Below are positions 34,074 through 41,668 of a stretch of DNA of 64,000 nucleotides, piece by piece. The translations under genes were made by a program, and so were the position numbers. Each line of letters opens with the position of its first letter. The stretch's first letter is position 1. Below the pieces are notes generated by a model. The model was not told the DNA's origin, did no database searches, and saw only the letters and a list, made by a program, of their open reading frames with translations. Source of the stretch: Myxococcales bacterium (GTDB lineage Bacteria; Myxococcota_A; Polyangia; Polyangiales; JAFGIB01); NCBI GenBank assembly GCA_029880325.1, contig JAOUOP010000029.1, positions 1 to 64,000 of the forward strand, read 5' to 3'.

Positions 34074-35387
34074 TCAGTCGTAGTACTCGTGCCCGACGTG
34101 GGTGATCAGCTCTTCGCCCTTCATCCAGCGCAGCATGTTCTTGAGCTTGATCAGCTGAATGAAGAGGTCGTTTTCCGGGTACAGATCCGGGGCGGTCATC
34201 GGGCTCTTGTAATAGAAGGAGAGCCACTCCTGGATGCCGCTGAAGCCGGCGCGCTGGGCCAGGTCCATGAAGAGCACCAGGTCGAGCACGATGGGGGCGG
34301 CCAGGATCGAGTCGCGGCACAGGAAGTCGATCTTGATCTGCATTTCATAACCGAGCCAGCCGGACAGATCGATGTTGTCCCAACCTTCCTTCTGGTCGCC
34401 GCGGGGCGGGTAATACTCGATGCGAACCTTGTGGTAGATGTCGCCGTAGAGGTCGGGATAGCGCTCGGGTTGCAGCACCGTCTCGAGCACGCCGAGCTTG
34501 CTGACTTCCTTGCTGCGGAAGCTGTCGGGGTCGTCGAGCACTTCGCCGTCGCGGTTGCCCAGGATGTTGGTCGAAAACCAGCCGCGGATCCCCAACATGC
34601 GCGATTTCAGGCCGGGCGCGAGAATGGTCTTCATCAGCGTCTGGCCGGTCTTGAAGTCCTTACCGCTGATCGGGGTGCCCATCTCGCGCGATAGCTCGAG
34701 CAGCGCCGGGATGTCGGTGGTCAGGTTGGGGGCGCCGTTGGCGTAGCCCACGCCCTCCTTCATCAGCGCGTAGGCGTAGACCATCGAGGGGCTGATGTTG
34801 GGGTCGCTCTCCCTGAGGCCGCGTTCGAAGGCTTCGAGCGAAGCGTGCACGGCGGTGGGCTCGTGGTGCACCTCGGTGGAGCCGCACCAGACGGCGACGC
34901 AGCGGTCGAGTCCGTGCTTTTGCTTGAAGTCGCGCACGTCCTGTCGCACGGCTTCGGCCAGCTCCATCTTATTTTGCTGGGGCTTGATGTTCTCGCCGCG
35001 CAGGCGCTTGACGAACTCTGGAAAGAAAACGGCCGGCATCGGCTCGACGGCGCTGAGCTCGTCTTCGATCAACTTCAGGTGAGCTTCACTCAGCACCTCG
35101 GCATTGCGTGCGGCCTGGTAGGCATTGTCGGGGAAGAGATCCCAGCCGCCGAAGACCAGGTCGTCGAGCGTGGACAGGGGCACGAAGTCCTTGATCATCG
35201 GCTCGCGACCCTCGGTCCGCTTGCCCAGGCGAATGCGCGCCATTTGCGTGAGCGAGCCGGTGGGCGGCGCCAGCCCGCGGCGTGCGAGCATGCAGCCGGC
35301 GATGAAAGTGGTGGCGACGGCGCCCATGCCGGGCAGCAGGACGCCCAGCTTGCCCTCGGGTTTCTTGATCTCGGTCGGTTGCTTCAT
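34074..35387 (-). CDS. ino1: Myo-inositol-1-phosphate synthase family protein
   Basis: NAD-dependent enzyme family that converts glucose-6-phosphate to inositol-1-phosphate, the first step to inositol lipids and solutes; 437 residues. Visible family features are the N-terminal nucleotide-binding region GKLGVLLPGMGAVATTFIAG, GWDLFPDNAYQAA, the central GTPISGKDFKTGQTLMKT and NILGNRDGEVLDDP blocks with the conserved Lys residues, and the late DFLCRDSILAAPIVLDL. The start at 35387 is the Met beginning MKQPTEIKKPEGK; a longer frame upstream has no family similarity. It is divergent from a nucleotidyltransferase gene that plausibly uses its product. Confidence 0.92.
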   Translation of the reverse strand: MKQPTEIKKPEGKLGVLLPGMGAVATTFIAGCMLARRGLAPPTGSLTQMARIRLGKRTEGREPMIKDFVPLSTLDDLVFGGWDLFPDNAYQAARNAEVLSEAHLKLIEDELSAVEPMPAVFFPEFVKRLRGENIKPQQNKMELAEAVRQDVRDFKQKHGLDRCVAVWCGSTEVHHEPTAVHASLEAFERGLRESDPNISPSMVYAYALMKEGVGYANGAPNLTTDIPALLELSREMGTPISGKDFKTGQTLMKTILAPGLKSRMLGIRGWFSTNILGNRDGEVLDDPDSFRSKEVSKLGVLETVLQPERYPDLYGDIYHKVRIEYYPPRGDQKEGWDNIDLSGWLGYEMQIKIDFLCRDSILAAPIVLDLVLFMDLAQRAGFSGIQEWLSFYYKSPMTAPDLYPENDLFIQLIKLKNMLRWMKGEELITHVGHEYYD

Positions 35388-35734
35388 GGTTGTTCGCGCT
35401 CGGGAGGCGGCTCGGTTCGGTGGCGGCGTCCCGGGAGGCCGGACCCTCTCCCATCCTGCGCCGCTCTGCAACGCTCACGCGTCACGGCCGCATCTGGCTG
35501 TGGCGGCCAGCGCTGCCCACAGCAAAAGTCGGGCCGATTGTGCGCTTGGCCCAAGTCTTGCTGAAAGCCCTGCCGCAACCAGGACGGGCCACGCGCCAGG
35601 CGGTTGAGAATCACAGCACAGCCAAACTTTTCTATTTACACGGGAAAAGTGCGCGTATGCGTTTCGTCACAGTGTGGTGACATTGCAACGCGACTGTGGC
35701 AAACGGGCAACACTTTTGAGGGCAGCTTAGTCAT
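35388..35734. other. 347-base divergent promoter region with an inverted repeat
   Basis: This is the space between the inositol-phosphate synthase and nucleotidyltransferase genes. Its right third (35600-35735) is noticeably more AT-rich. GTCAC and GTGAC (35666-35670, 35677-35681) form a small inverted repeat with AGTGTG between them, a possible operator shared by both genes. No gene is seen. Confidence 0.4.
35666..35681. promoter_or_regulatory. Possible operator (inverted repeat GTCAC-N6-GTGAC)
   Basis: A 16-base dyad in the AT-rich part of the divergent promoter region, 54 bases before the nucleotidyltransferase ATG. It is a reasonable site for a dimeric repressor, but short enough to occur by chance. 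Confidence 0.3.
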
Positions 35735-36502
35735 ATGGAACGAGCGATCATTCTTGCCGCGGGGTTGGGACAGCGACTTGTGCAGGGGCGCGCATACCCG
35801 AAGCCCCTGCAGACGGTTAACGGCTTGCCGCTGATCACGCGCGTTCTGCGCAGCCTGGAGCGTTCCGGTGTCGAGGAGGCCGTGATCGTGGTCGGGCATC
35901 TGGGCGACACGATCGTCGAAGCGCTGTCGGATCACTTCTTCGAGCTGAACATCCGCTTCGTGCGCAACGACGAGTACCACAAGCCCAATGGTACCTCGTT
36001 GCTCAAGGCGCGGGACTTCGTGCAGGGGCCGACCTACCTGCTGATGAGCGATCACCTGTGGTCGCGCGAGCTGATCGAGGCCGTGCGCCGTTATCCGTTG
36101 GCCGACGATGAAGCGGTGCTCGGCATCGACTTCAAGGTCGACAGCTGCTTCGATCTGGACGATGCCACCAAAGTCGCCATCGACGGCGACCGGGTGCAAT
36201 CCATCGGTAAGCAGTTGCCGCGCTACGACGCGCTCGACACCGGGGTTTTTCGCATCACCGAGGCCGTGATCGAAGCCCTCGATCGGGCCGATGGCCCAGA
36301 CGGCTGTTCGCTTTCGGACGGCATGGGCGAGTTGGCGCGAAAGGGGCGCATGCGCGTGGTCGACGTGGAGGATGCGGCCTGGATCGATGTGGACACACCC
36401 GAGGCTCACGTCGAAGCCGAGCGCCTACTCAGGCGCTATGGTCAGCGGCTGCGGGCGATGCCGGCCGCCGATCGCGTGCGCTTCGTCCACTCGGCTGAGT
36501 GA
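35735..36502 (+). CDS. Nucleotidyltransferase, possible inositol-1-phosphate cytidylyltransferase
   Basis: A 255-residue NTP-transferase-fold enzyme. The N-terminal signature AIILAAGLGQRL and YPKPLQTVNG are present, a metal-binding LLMSDHLWS segment lies near 100-108, and DTGVFRITEAV is in the second half. This branch resembles the cytidylyltransferase that activates inositol-1-phosphate to CDP-inositol, for di-inositol-phosphate or inositol-lipid synthesis. The divergent inositol-phosphate synthase gene next door supports that reading. A sugar-phosphate nucleotidyltransferase for cell-wall precursors is the alternative. No CDP-alcohol phosphatidyltransferase is encoded beside it. Confidence 0.8.
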   Translation: MERAIILAAGLGQRLVQGRAYPKPLQTVNGLPLITRVLRSLERSGVEEAVIVVGHLGDTIVEALSDHFFELNIRFVRNDEYHKPNGTSLLKARDFVQGPTYLLMSDHLWSRELIEAVRRYPLADDEAVLGIDFKVDSCFDLDDATKVAIDGDRVQSIGKQLPRYDALDTGVFRITEAVIEALDRADGPDGCSLSDGMGELARKGRMRVVDVEDAAWIDVDTPEAHVEAERLLRRYGQRLRAMPAADRVRFVHSAE

Positions 36503-36513
36503 CGCGTGGTCGC

Positions 36514-37548
36514 TCAGCGACCGCGAGCGGCCCGCAGCAGGCGGCTGCCGTCGGGGCGCGTGGCGCGCGCCCGGGCCAGGCTCTGGCTGCGATAGAGGCG
36601 GTCGAAGCGTCGGCGTTCGGCGCGCCCGGGCGCGTGCACCGAGACGCCGCGCGCTCGCAGCGCCGCGAGTATTTCGTCGCGCATGGCCATCTCGGCCGCG
36701 CGCGCGTCTTCGAAGATGCTCGCGGGCAAGGGTGATAGCTGCTTGCGCAGTTGCTCGGGTAGGCCTTCGAACCAGCGCTTGGAGTAGATGAAGACGCTGG
36801 CCGACAGCGCGTGATCGCTGAGTTGGACGTGGCTGGCGCCGCGGTCGAGTCCGGCAGCGACCGCGGCGATCGGCGTTGCGCTCAGCAACTCGATACCGCT
36901 GGCATCGTCCATGGGCGGTGCTTGCGCCAGACCGACTTCCAGCAGCTGGGCGCCCAGGGCTTCGCTCAGCCCGCGTTCGGCCTCGGAGGCGGGCTGAGCC
37001 ATGCGCCAGCCGCGCGCGGCGGCGGGCTTTTCGAAGCGGGCGCGGCTGAACCACACCTCCATGTCCACGCGGCCGAAGCCGCCGAGCACCAGCCCCTCGC
37101 GCTCGAGCATTGCGCCCAGGGCGTCCGGCAGCCCGCGCTGTAGTGCCCTGAGTGCGGCGCGTCGATCGCGAAAGACCCCCGGCGCCGTCAGAACCTCGGC
37201 CGCGGGGGAGCGCCGGGCCAGGTCCGAGAGATCCACCGATACCGCCTGCAGCGTGCCTTCGGCCACCCGCTCCAGCAATGCGGCGGGTTCGCCCAGGGCG
37301 CCATCGTAGAAGCGGCGGACCTCGACCAGTCCAGAGCCACTGCGCGCGATGTGGTGGGCAAAAGCTTCCACGTGCAGCGCTTCGGGAGAGCCAAATGGGG
37401 CGCGCGTGGCGATCTTGAGTACCAGCGGCGCCTGCGCGCTGCCCGGCTCCCCGGTGGTCGCAGCCGCCAGCAGCAGCGCCAGTGCCAGCGTCACTCCGGC
37501 CAGCGCGACGTGGCGACGGCGCCTTTGAAGCGTGCCGTGACCGTTCAT
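36514..37548 (-). CDS. TRAP-type periplasmic solute-binding protein (TatP/DctP-like)
   Basis: A 344-residue exported DctP-family protein. It has a twin-Arg-like basic N-terminus, a hydrophobic signal (about 14-36, ending near SAQA), then KIATRAPFGSPEA and an ALGEPAALLERVAEGTLQAVSVDLSDL segment typical of the first lobe, and later SARFEKPAAARGWRM. The conserved Arg expected to bind a substrate carboxylate lies near the central region, but I cannot place it with certainty. Its start overlaps the upstream TatT-like stop by four bases, the arrangement known for the TatP/TatT pair of Treponema pallidum. No DctQ or DctM membrane subunit is nearby. Confidence 0.82.
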   Translation of the reverse strand: MNGHGTLQRRRRHVALAGVTLALALLLAAATTGEPGSAQAPLVLKIATRAPFGSPEALHVEAFAHHIARSGSGLVEVRRFYDGALGEPAALLERVAEGTLQAVSVDLSDLARRSPAAEVLTAPGVFRDRRAALRALQRGLPDALGAMLEREGLVLGGFGRVDMEVWFSRARFEKPAAARGWRMAQPASEAERGLSEALGAQLLEVGLAQAPPMDDASGIELLSATPIAAVAAGLDRGASHVQLSDHALSASVFIYSKRWFEGLPEQLRKQLSPLPASIFEDARAAEMAMRDEILAALRARGVSVHAPGRAERRRFDRLYRSQSLARARATRPDGSRLLRAARGR

Positions 37549-38540
37549 TCGAAAAGCTCCGAGGCGCGGCCCAGCAGGGCCCGGGCCTTTTTACGGGCGA
37601 GTTCGTTTTCGGGGCGCACAGAGCCGTCGGCGCCCGAATCGGCTTCGAGCACGCGTCGCAACTCGGCGGCAAAGAGGGCCGGCTCGTGGGCGGCAACGGC
37701 GTAGTATTCGGCGAAGCGCACGTGGGTTATCAGATAGTTGGGAGCGACCGTGAGGGCGCGCTCGAAGTGCGCCCGGCTCGCCTTCAGATCGCGCCTGAGG
37801 GGGGAGGGCGGCCGCGCTCGGAGCATGCCCAGCAAGCGCTCGGGACCGCCGTGGTCGAGCGTCGGATCGGAATCGCGGCAGGCCTCGAGGGCCGCGCTAA
37901 CAGCCGGTGTCCACAGGGAAAGCTGGGCGAAGCCATCCTTGCGCGCCTGTTGCAGGCGGTGCACGGCCCAGAGATAGAGCGCCTGGCCGTGCGCGCGATC
38001 GATCGCGGGCAGCGCCGGGGCTGCGGACGGCTGCCCGAGGGCGCCGGCCAGCTCCGGCGCCAGCAGCTGCAGGGCGCGCTCCGCGGCGGCCAGTCCGGCG
38101 GCGGCGTGGTCGTTGGCTGCGGGCGCTTGCGTTCCGCTCCCATCGGCGACCGCTACCTCGGCTGAATCCGCCGCGGCCAGCAGAGCAAAATGATGGACCC
38201 GCGCCAGCTCGGTGCAGGCAGATGCCTGTGGAGCTTCGGCTTCACAGCCGCCGCGTGCTTCGGCGATCAAGCCCGCCAGCGCCTCAGGTGTGGCGCGCGT
38301 GGCCCAACCGGTCGCGGGGGTAGGGGCCTGCGGTTTCGCGGTCGGTCCCGCGCCCGTCGGCTTTGTCGCCGAGGTCGCCGGCGCCCGAGTGCCGGCCGTT
38401 GCGCAGGCCGCGATCAAGGGTAGCGCCGTCAACAGGGCGCCCAAACCTGGCGACGGGCCGCGGTGCGGCCAGGCGAGGGTTCGACGGAGCCGGCCGCTGG
38501 CCTCGATGCGCGAATGCAGTTGCGAGGTCGAAGTGGTCAC
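37545..38540 (-). CDS. TatT-like TPR lipoprotein (TRAP-associated)
   Basis: A 331-residue lipoprotein starting at a GTG (38540), which gives a signal peptide ending in the lipobox LIAAC. No strong ribosome binding site is seen. An Ala/Thr/Pro linker is followed by an all-helical TPR-type domain (about 90-331) with patterns such as ACTELARVHHFALLAAAD and AHFERALTVAPNYLITHVRFAEYYAV. The neighbouring TRAP solute-binding gene overlaps its stop, so it matches the TatT component of TatPT systems, where a trimeric TPR lipoprotein docks on the binding protein. The rimP operon starts on the other strand just upstream. Confidence 0.75.
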   Translation of the reverse strand: MTTSTSQLHSRIEASGRLRRTLAWPHRGPSPGLGALLTALPLIAACATAGTRAPATSATKPTGAGPTAKPQAPTPATGWATRATPEALAGLIAEARGGCEAEAPQASACTELARVHHFALLAAADSAEVAVADGSGTQAPAANDHAAAGLAAAERALQLLAPELAGALGQPSAAPALPAIDRAHGQALYLWAVHRLQQARKDGFAQLSLWTPAVSAALEACRDSDPTLDHGGPERLLGMLRARPPSPLRRDLKASRAHFERALTVAPNYLITHVRFAEYYAVAAHEPALFAAELRRVLEADSGADGSVRPENELARKKARALLGRASELFE

Positions 38541-38619
38541 GATGGCTGAACCGGTGAGTTTCCCCCATCGCCAGCGGGCAACCAAGAAAATGGGGGACGC
38601 GGTCACCGCAGTCGCGCGG

Positions 38620-38648
38620 TTGCCGGTGAAAAAACCCTGTGCTAAAGA
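38620..38648 (+). promoter_or_regulatory. Candidate promoter of the rimP-nusA-infB operon
   Basis: TTGCCG (38620-38625) and TAAAGA (38643-38648) are 17 bases apart on the plus strand; they would start transcription near 38655 and give a leader of about 125 bases. Confidence 0.45.
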
Positions 38649-38676
38649 GCCGGGCGAGAAGTAAGGGACTGTGCCT

Positions 38677-38706
38677 GGTGGGCCGCCCGTCGGTCCGCCT
38701 TTTTTT
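38677..38706 (+). terminator. Terminator-like hairpin in the rimP leader (possible attenuator)
   Basis: GGTGGGCC (38677-38684) pairs with GGTCCGCC (38692-38699) through eight pairs including G-U pairs, with a seven-base loop, and is followed by seven T residues (38700-38706). It lies 75 bases before the rimP ATG and after the candidate promoter. Premature termination could therefore tune expression of nusA, itself a termination factor. Confidence 0.7.
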
Positions 38707-38780
38707 GTGTCTTTTCGACGACCCCGCGCGTGCAGATAGGACGCGCACCCAAGCCCCCAGCAGGGCTCTAACCCACTGAA

Positions 38781-39311
38781 ATGACGAGCGAACCCAAAAG
38801 GTCTGAGGCATTGCGAGCGATTGTGGAGCCGGTTTGCGCCGCCCACGGTCTATCGCTGGTCGACGCCCGTTTCGTCACCGATCATGGCGCTGTGCTCAGG
38901 GTGCTGATCGAGCGTCCCGAGGCTGGGTCGGGATCGGGGGTGACGCTCGAGGACTGCCAGTCGGTCAGCCGCGACCTTTCGGTCGCCCTCGACGTCGAAG
39001 ATGCACCAACCCCCGGCAGCAGCTATCGCCTCGAGGTCAGTTCGCCGGGGCTCGAGCGGCCGCTTTTGCGGCGGGCGGACTACGAACGCTTCGCGGGCCG
39101 CGAGGTCAAGATCAAGACCTTCAAACCGCACCACGGCCGACGGACCTTCACCGGAATCCTGTTGGGGTTACGCGGCCAGGACCCACAGACGCCGGGCAAT
39201 GCCCAGACCCACACCGAGGCAAGCGAGCAGATCGGAGTGCGGATGGACGGCGAGGAACTCGCGATTCCGCTCGCTGACATCGCCAAAGCCAATCTGGTTT
39301 TCCGCTTCTGA
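38781..39311 (+). CDS. rimP: Ribosome maturation factor RimP
   Basis: Small-subunit assembly factor, 176 residues, the usual size. The two-domain pattern is visible: an N-terminal alpha/beta domain (SEALRAIVEPVCAAHGLSLVDARF, VLRVLIERPEA, VTLEDCQSVSRDLSVALD), then the conserved YRLEVSSPGLERPL and YERFAGREVKIKTF leading to the C-terminal SH3-like barrel. The position before nusA-infB is conserved in most bacteria. An unusual short insertion (near 130-150, with NAQTHTEASEQ) lies in the C-terminal domain. Confidence 0.96.
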   Translation: MTSEPKRSEALRAIVEPVCAAHGLSLVDARFVTDHGAVLRVLIERPEAGSGSGVTLEDCQSVSRDLSVALDVEDAPTPGSSYRLEVSSPGLERPLLRRADYERFAGREVKIKTFKPHHGRRTFTGILLGLRGQDPQTPGNAQTHTEASEQIGVRMDGEELAIPLADIAKANLVFRF

Positions 39312-39352
39312 GCGAACCCGGGGCGGCATTGCCGGCCCGCTGAGAGGTAGCC

Positions 39353-41056
39353 ATGCAAGAGGGCACGCTTTCGCTACATCACATCATCGACCAGGTCAGC
39401 CGTGAGAAGGGCATCGACCCGAAGATTCTCGTGGAGACCATGGAGCAGGCGATTCTCACCGCCGCCAAGCGCACCTTCGGCCCCAACCGGGAGCTCGAGT
39501 CCCGCTTCAACGAAGACATTGGCCAGGTCGACCTCTTCCAGTACATGACGGTGGTCGAAGAGGTCGACGACGACGAGCGCGAGATCTCTGCCGCCGACGC
39601 CAAGCGCTACGGCCTGGACGCCGAGACGGGAGAAGAGCTGGGGTTTCAGATCTTCTACCTGCCAGAGGACGCCAAGAAAGCGCGCCAGCAGGACAAGGAA
39701 TTCGGCGACCTGCTCAAGTTGCAGCAGGCGCGCCAGGGTTTCGGTCGCATCGCTGCCCAGACCGCCAAGCAGGTGATCATCCAGCGCGTGCGCGACGCCG
39801 AGCGAGAAAACATCTTCAACGAGTACAAGGACCGCAAGGGCGAGATCATTACCGGCATCGTGCGGCGCTTCGAGCGCGGCTCGAACATCATCGTCGACCT
39901 GGGGCGCACCGAGGGCATCCTGCCCCAGCGCCATCAGACCCCACGCGAGACCTACCGCCCGGGTGATCGCATCGTGGCCTTCCTGGTCGACATCGACCGC
40001 GAAGCCCGCGGTCCCCAGCTCATCCTTTCGCGCACCGACGTGGGGATTTTGATCAAGCTCTTCGAGATGGAAGTGCCCGAGATCTACGAGGGCATCGTGC
40101 GCATCGTGGCCGCCGCCCGTGAACCCGGCGCGCGCAGCAAGATCGCTGTCAGCAGCCGCGATCCGGATGTGGATCCGGTGGGCGCCTGCGTGGGCATGAA
40201 GGGCTCACGTGTGCAGGCCGTGGTGCAGGAGCTGCGCGGCGAAAAGATCGACATCGTGCCCTACGACCGTGATCCGGCGCGCTTCGTCTGCAACGCCATC
40301 GCTCCGGCCGACGTCTCGCGCGTCATCATCGACGAGACCAATAGCGCGATGGAGCTGGTGGTCCCCGACGACAAGCTCTCGCTGGCCATTGGTCGCCGCG
40401 GCCAGAACGTGCGACTTGCCTCACAGTTGACGGGCTGGCGCCTGGACGTGATCGGCGAGTCGAAGTTCAAGGTGATGGAAGAAGAGGCGATCGCGGCCAT
40501 GGCCTCGATCGAGAACATCGACCGTGTCGAGGCCCTGGCCCTCTACAAGCAGGGCTTCCGCACTCTCGACGAGGTCGCTGAGGCTTCCGAGCAGGAGTTG
40601 GGTGCCATTGATGGACTGGGCGGGCCGGCCAACGCCGCCTCGCTCGCGCAGCGTGCCGCCGAGGCCATGGAGCGTCGGCGTTTGGAGCGCATCACCGAGG
40701 CGGTTGCGGGTCAGAGCGTGCTGACGGACAAGGAGCGGCTGACGTTGATCCGCGGGGTCAGCCCGCGCGTCTCAGAACTCCTCTTCCAGGCCGGTTACCG
40801 CAGCGCCGAGGAGCTTCTGGCCGAGGACGACATCGACCGTCTGGCGATTCGCACCGGGCTTGGCAGCAAGCGCGCGCGCAGCATCCGCGATGGCGTCGAG
40901 GTCTTCATGGAACAGGACGCCACGCGTGTGGAAGAAGGCCAGCGCGCGGCACGCGAGGCGGAGGCCGCCGCGGCTGCGGCCCGGGTGGCGGCTGAGGTTG
41001 AGCAGCAGGCCCAGGAGCAGGCTGCCCAGGGGTCCGAAAAGGCGAGCGAGGAGTGA
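39353..41056 (+). CDS. nusA: Transcription termination/antitermination factor NusA
   Basis: RNA-polymerase-binding factor of 567 residues. It has the N-terminal polymerase-binding domain, then S1 (GEIITGIVRRFERGSNIIVDLG near 160-185), two KH domains (GACVGMKGSRVQ and LAIGRRGQNVRLASQLTGW), and two C-terminal helix-hairpin-helix acidic repeats (SIENIDRVEALALYKQGFRT and LTLIRGVSPRVSELLFQAG). It ends in an Ala/Glu/Gln-rich, probably coiled-coil tail. Proteins with this extended C-terminal region are common in proteobacteria. The ylxR gene follows immediately; a GGAG within the nusA end serves it. Confidence 0.98.
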   Translation: MQEGTLSLHHIIDQVSREKGIDPKILVETMEQAILTAAKRTFGPNRELESRFNEDIGQVDLFQYMTVVEEVDDDEREISAADAKRYGLDAETGEELGFQIFYLPEDAKKARQQDKEFGDLLKLQQARQGFGRIAAQTAKQVIIQRVRDAERENIFNEYKDRKGEIITGIVRRFERGSNIIVDLGRTEGILPQRHQTPRETYRPGDRIVAFLVDIDREARGPQLILSRTDVGILIKLFEMEVPEIYEGIVRIVAAAREPGARSKIAVSSRDPDVDPVGACVGMKGSRVQAVVQELRGEKIDIVPYDRDPARFVCNAIAPADVSRVIIDETNSAMELVVPDDKLSLAIGRRGQNVRLASQLTGWRLDVIGESKFKVMEEEAIAAMASIENIDRVEALALYKQGFRTLDEVAEASEQELGAIDGLGGPANAASLAQRAAEAMERRRLERITEAVAGQSVLTDKERLTLIRGVSPRVSELLFQAGYRSAEELLAEDDIDRLAIRTGLGSKRARSIRDGVEVFMEQDATRVEEGQRAAREAEAAAAAARVAAEVEQQAQEQAAQGSEKASEE

Positions 41057-41668
41057 ATGGGTCGAAGCGCGCGAGCCACAGCCATGGAAACGGGCGAGAG
41101 GATGCGGATGTGTGCCGGTTGCCGGCGCCGCGACGAGCAACGGGCGCTCCTGCGCTGCGTGCTCGCCGGTGATCCGCCCGCCGTGGTGCCGGACGTCCGA
41201 CGCCGGGGCGGTGGTCGCGGCGTTTCGGTGCATCCATGTCGCGAGTGCCTTGCCAAGGCCGTGCGCGCCCGGGCCTTCGGTCGCGCCTTCCGGCTGAGCC
41301 GGGAGCCCAACGCCGAAGAGCTGGCGGACTGGGCATCGCAGCAGTACAGCCGGCGCGCCGAGGGACTGCTGGAGGCGGCCGTGCGCAGCGGTCATGCCGT
41401 GATAGGGGAGGAGCGCGTGCGCGAGGCCATCGATGCCCGCCGCGTGCAGCTGTTGTTGCTTGCAGGTGATGCCGCCGAGCGGCGTCACCGCCTGCTCGGG
41501 TCGGCCGAGCGATTGGGCGACCGCTGCGTGATCCATTCCGACACGACTGGACTCGGCAAGCCCTTTGGGCGCCCGAGCGTGGCCGTGGTTGCGATCACCG
41601 AATCTGAAATTGCCCGGGAGCTGCAACAGGCGGCCCACCGTGCGTCCGAGCTTGCGGAGGCTTCATGA
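41057..41668 (+). CDS. YlxR-domain protein fused to an L7Ae-like domain
   Basis: A 203-residue protein in which the YlxR (DUF448) domain is joined to a second domain. YlxR features: RMCAGCRRRDEQRALLRCV near the start, then GRGVSVHPCRECLAKAVRARAF. Residues about 100-195 form an alpha/beta domain resembling YlxQ/L7Ae RNA-binding proteins (EERVREAIDARRVQLLLLAGDAA, FGRPSVAVVAI). In many Firmicutes ylxR and ylxQ are separate neighbours; here they appear as one chain. YlxR is proposed to act as a nucleoid or RNA-binding regulator. The start touches the nusA stop and the end overlaps infB by four bases, so it belongs to the operon. Confidence 0.88.
   Translation: MGRSARATAMETGERMRMCAGCRRRDEQRALLRCVLAGDPPAVVPDVRRRGGGRGVSVHPCRECLAKAVRARAFGRAFRLSREPNAEELADWASQQYSRRAEGLLEAAVRSGHAVIGEERVREAIDARRVQLLLLAGDAAERRHRLLGSAERLGDRCVIHSDTTGLGKPFGRPSVAVVAITESEIARELQQAAHRASELAEAS

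Larger units (their letters stand above)
38541..38780. other. 240-base divergent region carrying the rimP operon promoter and leader
   Basis: Separates the TatT-like gene from rimP. It contains the promoter and attenuator-like hairpin listed below. No small gene is supported. Confidence 0.5.
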
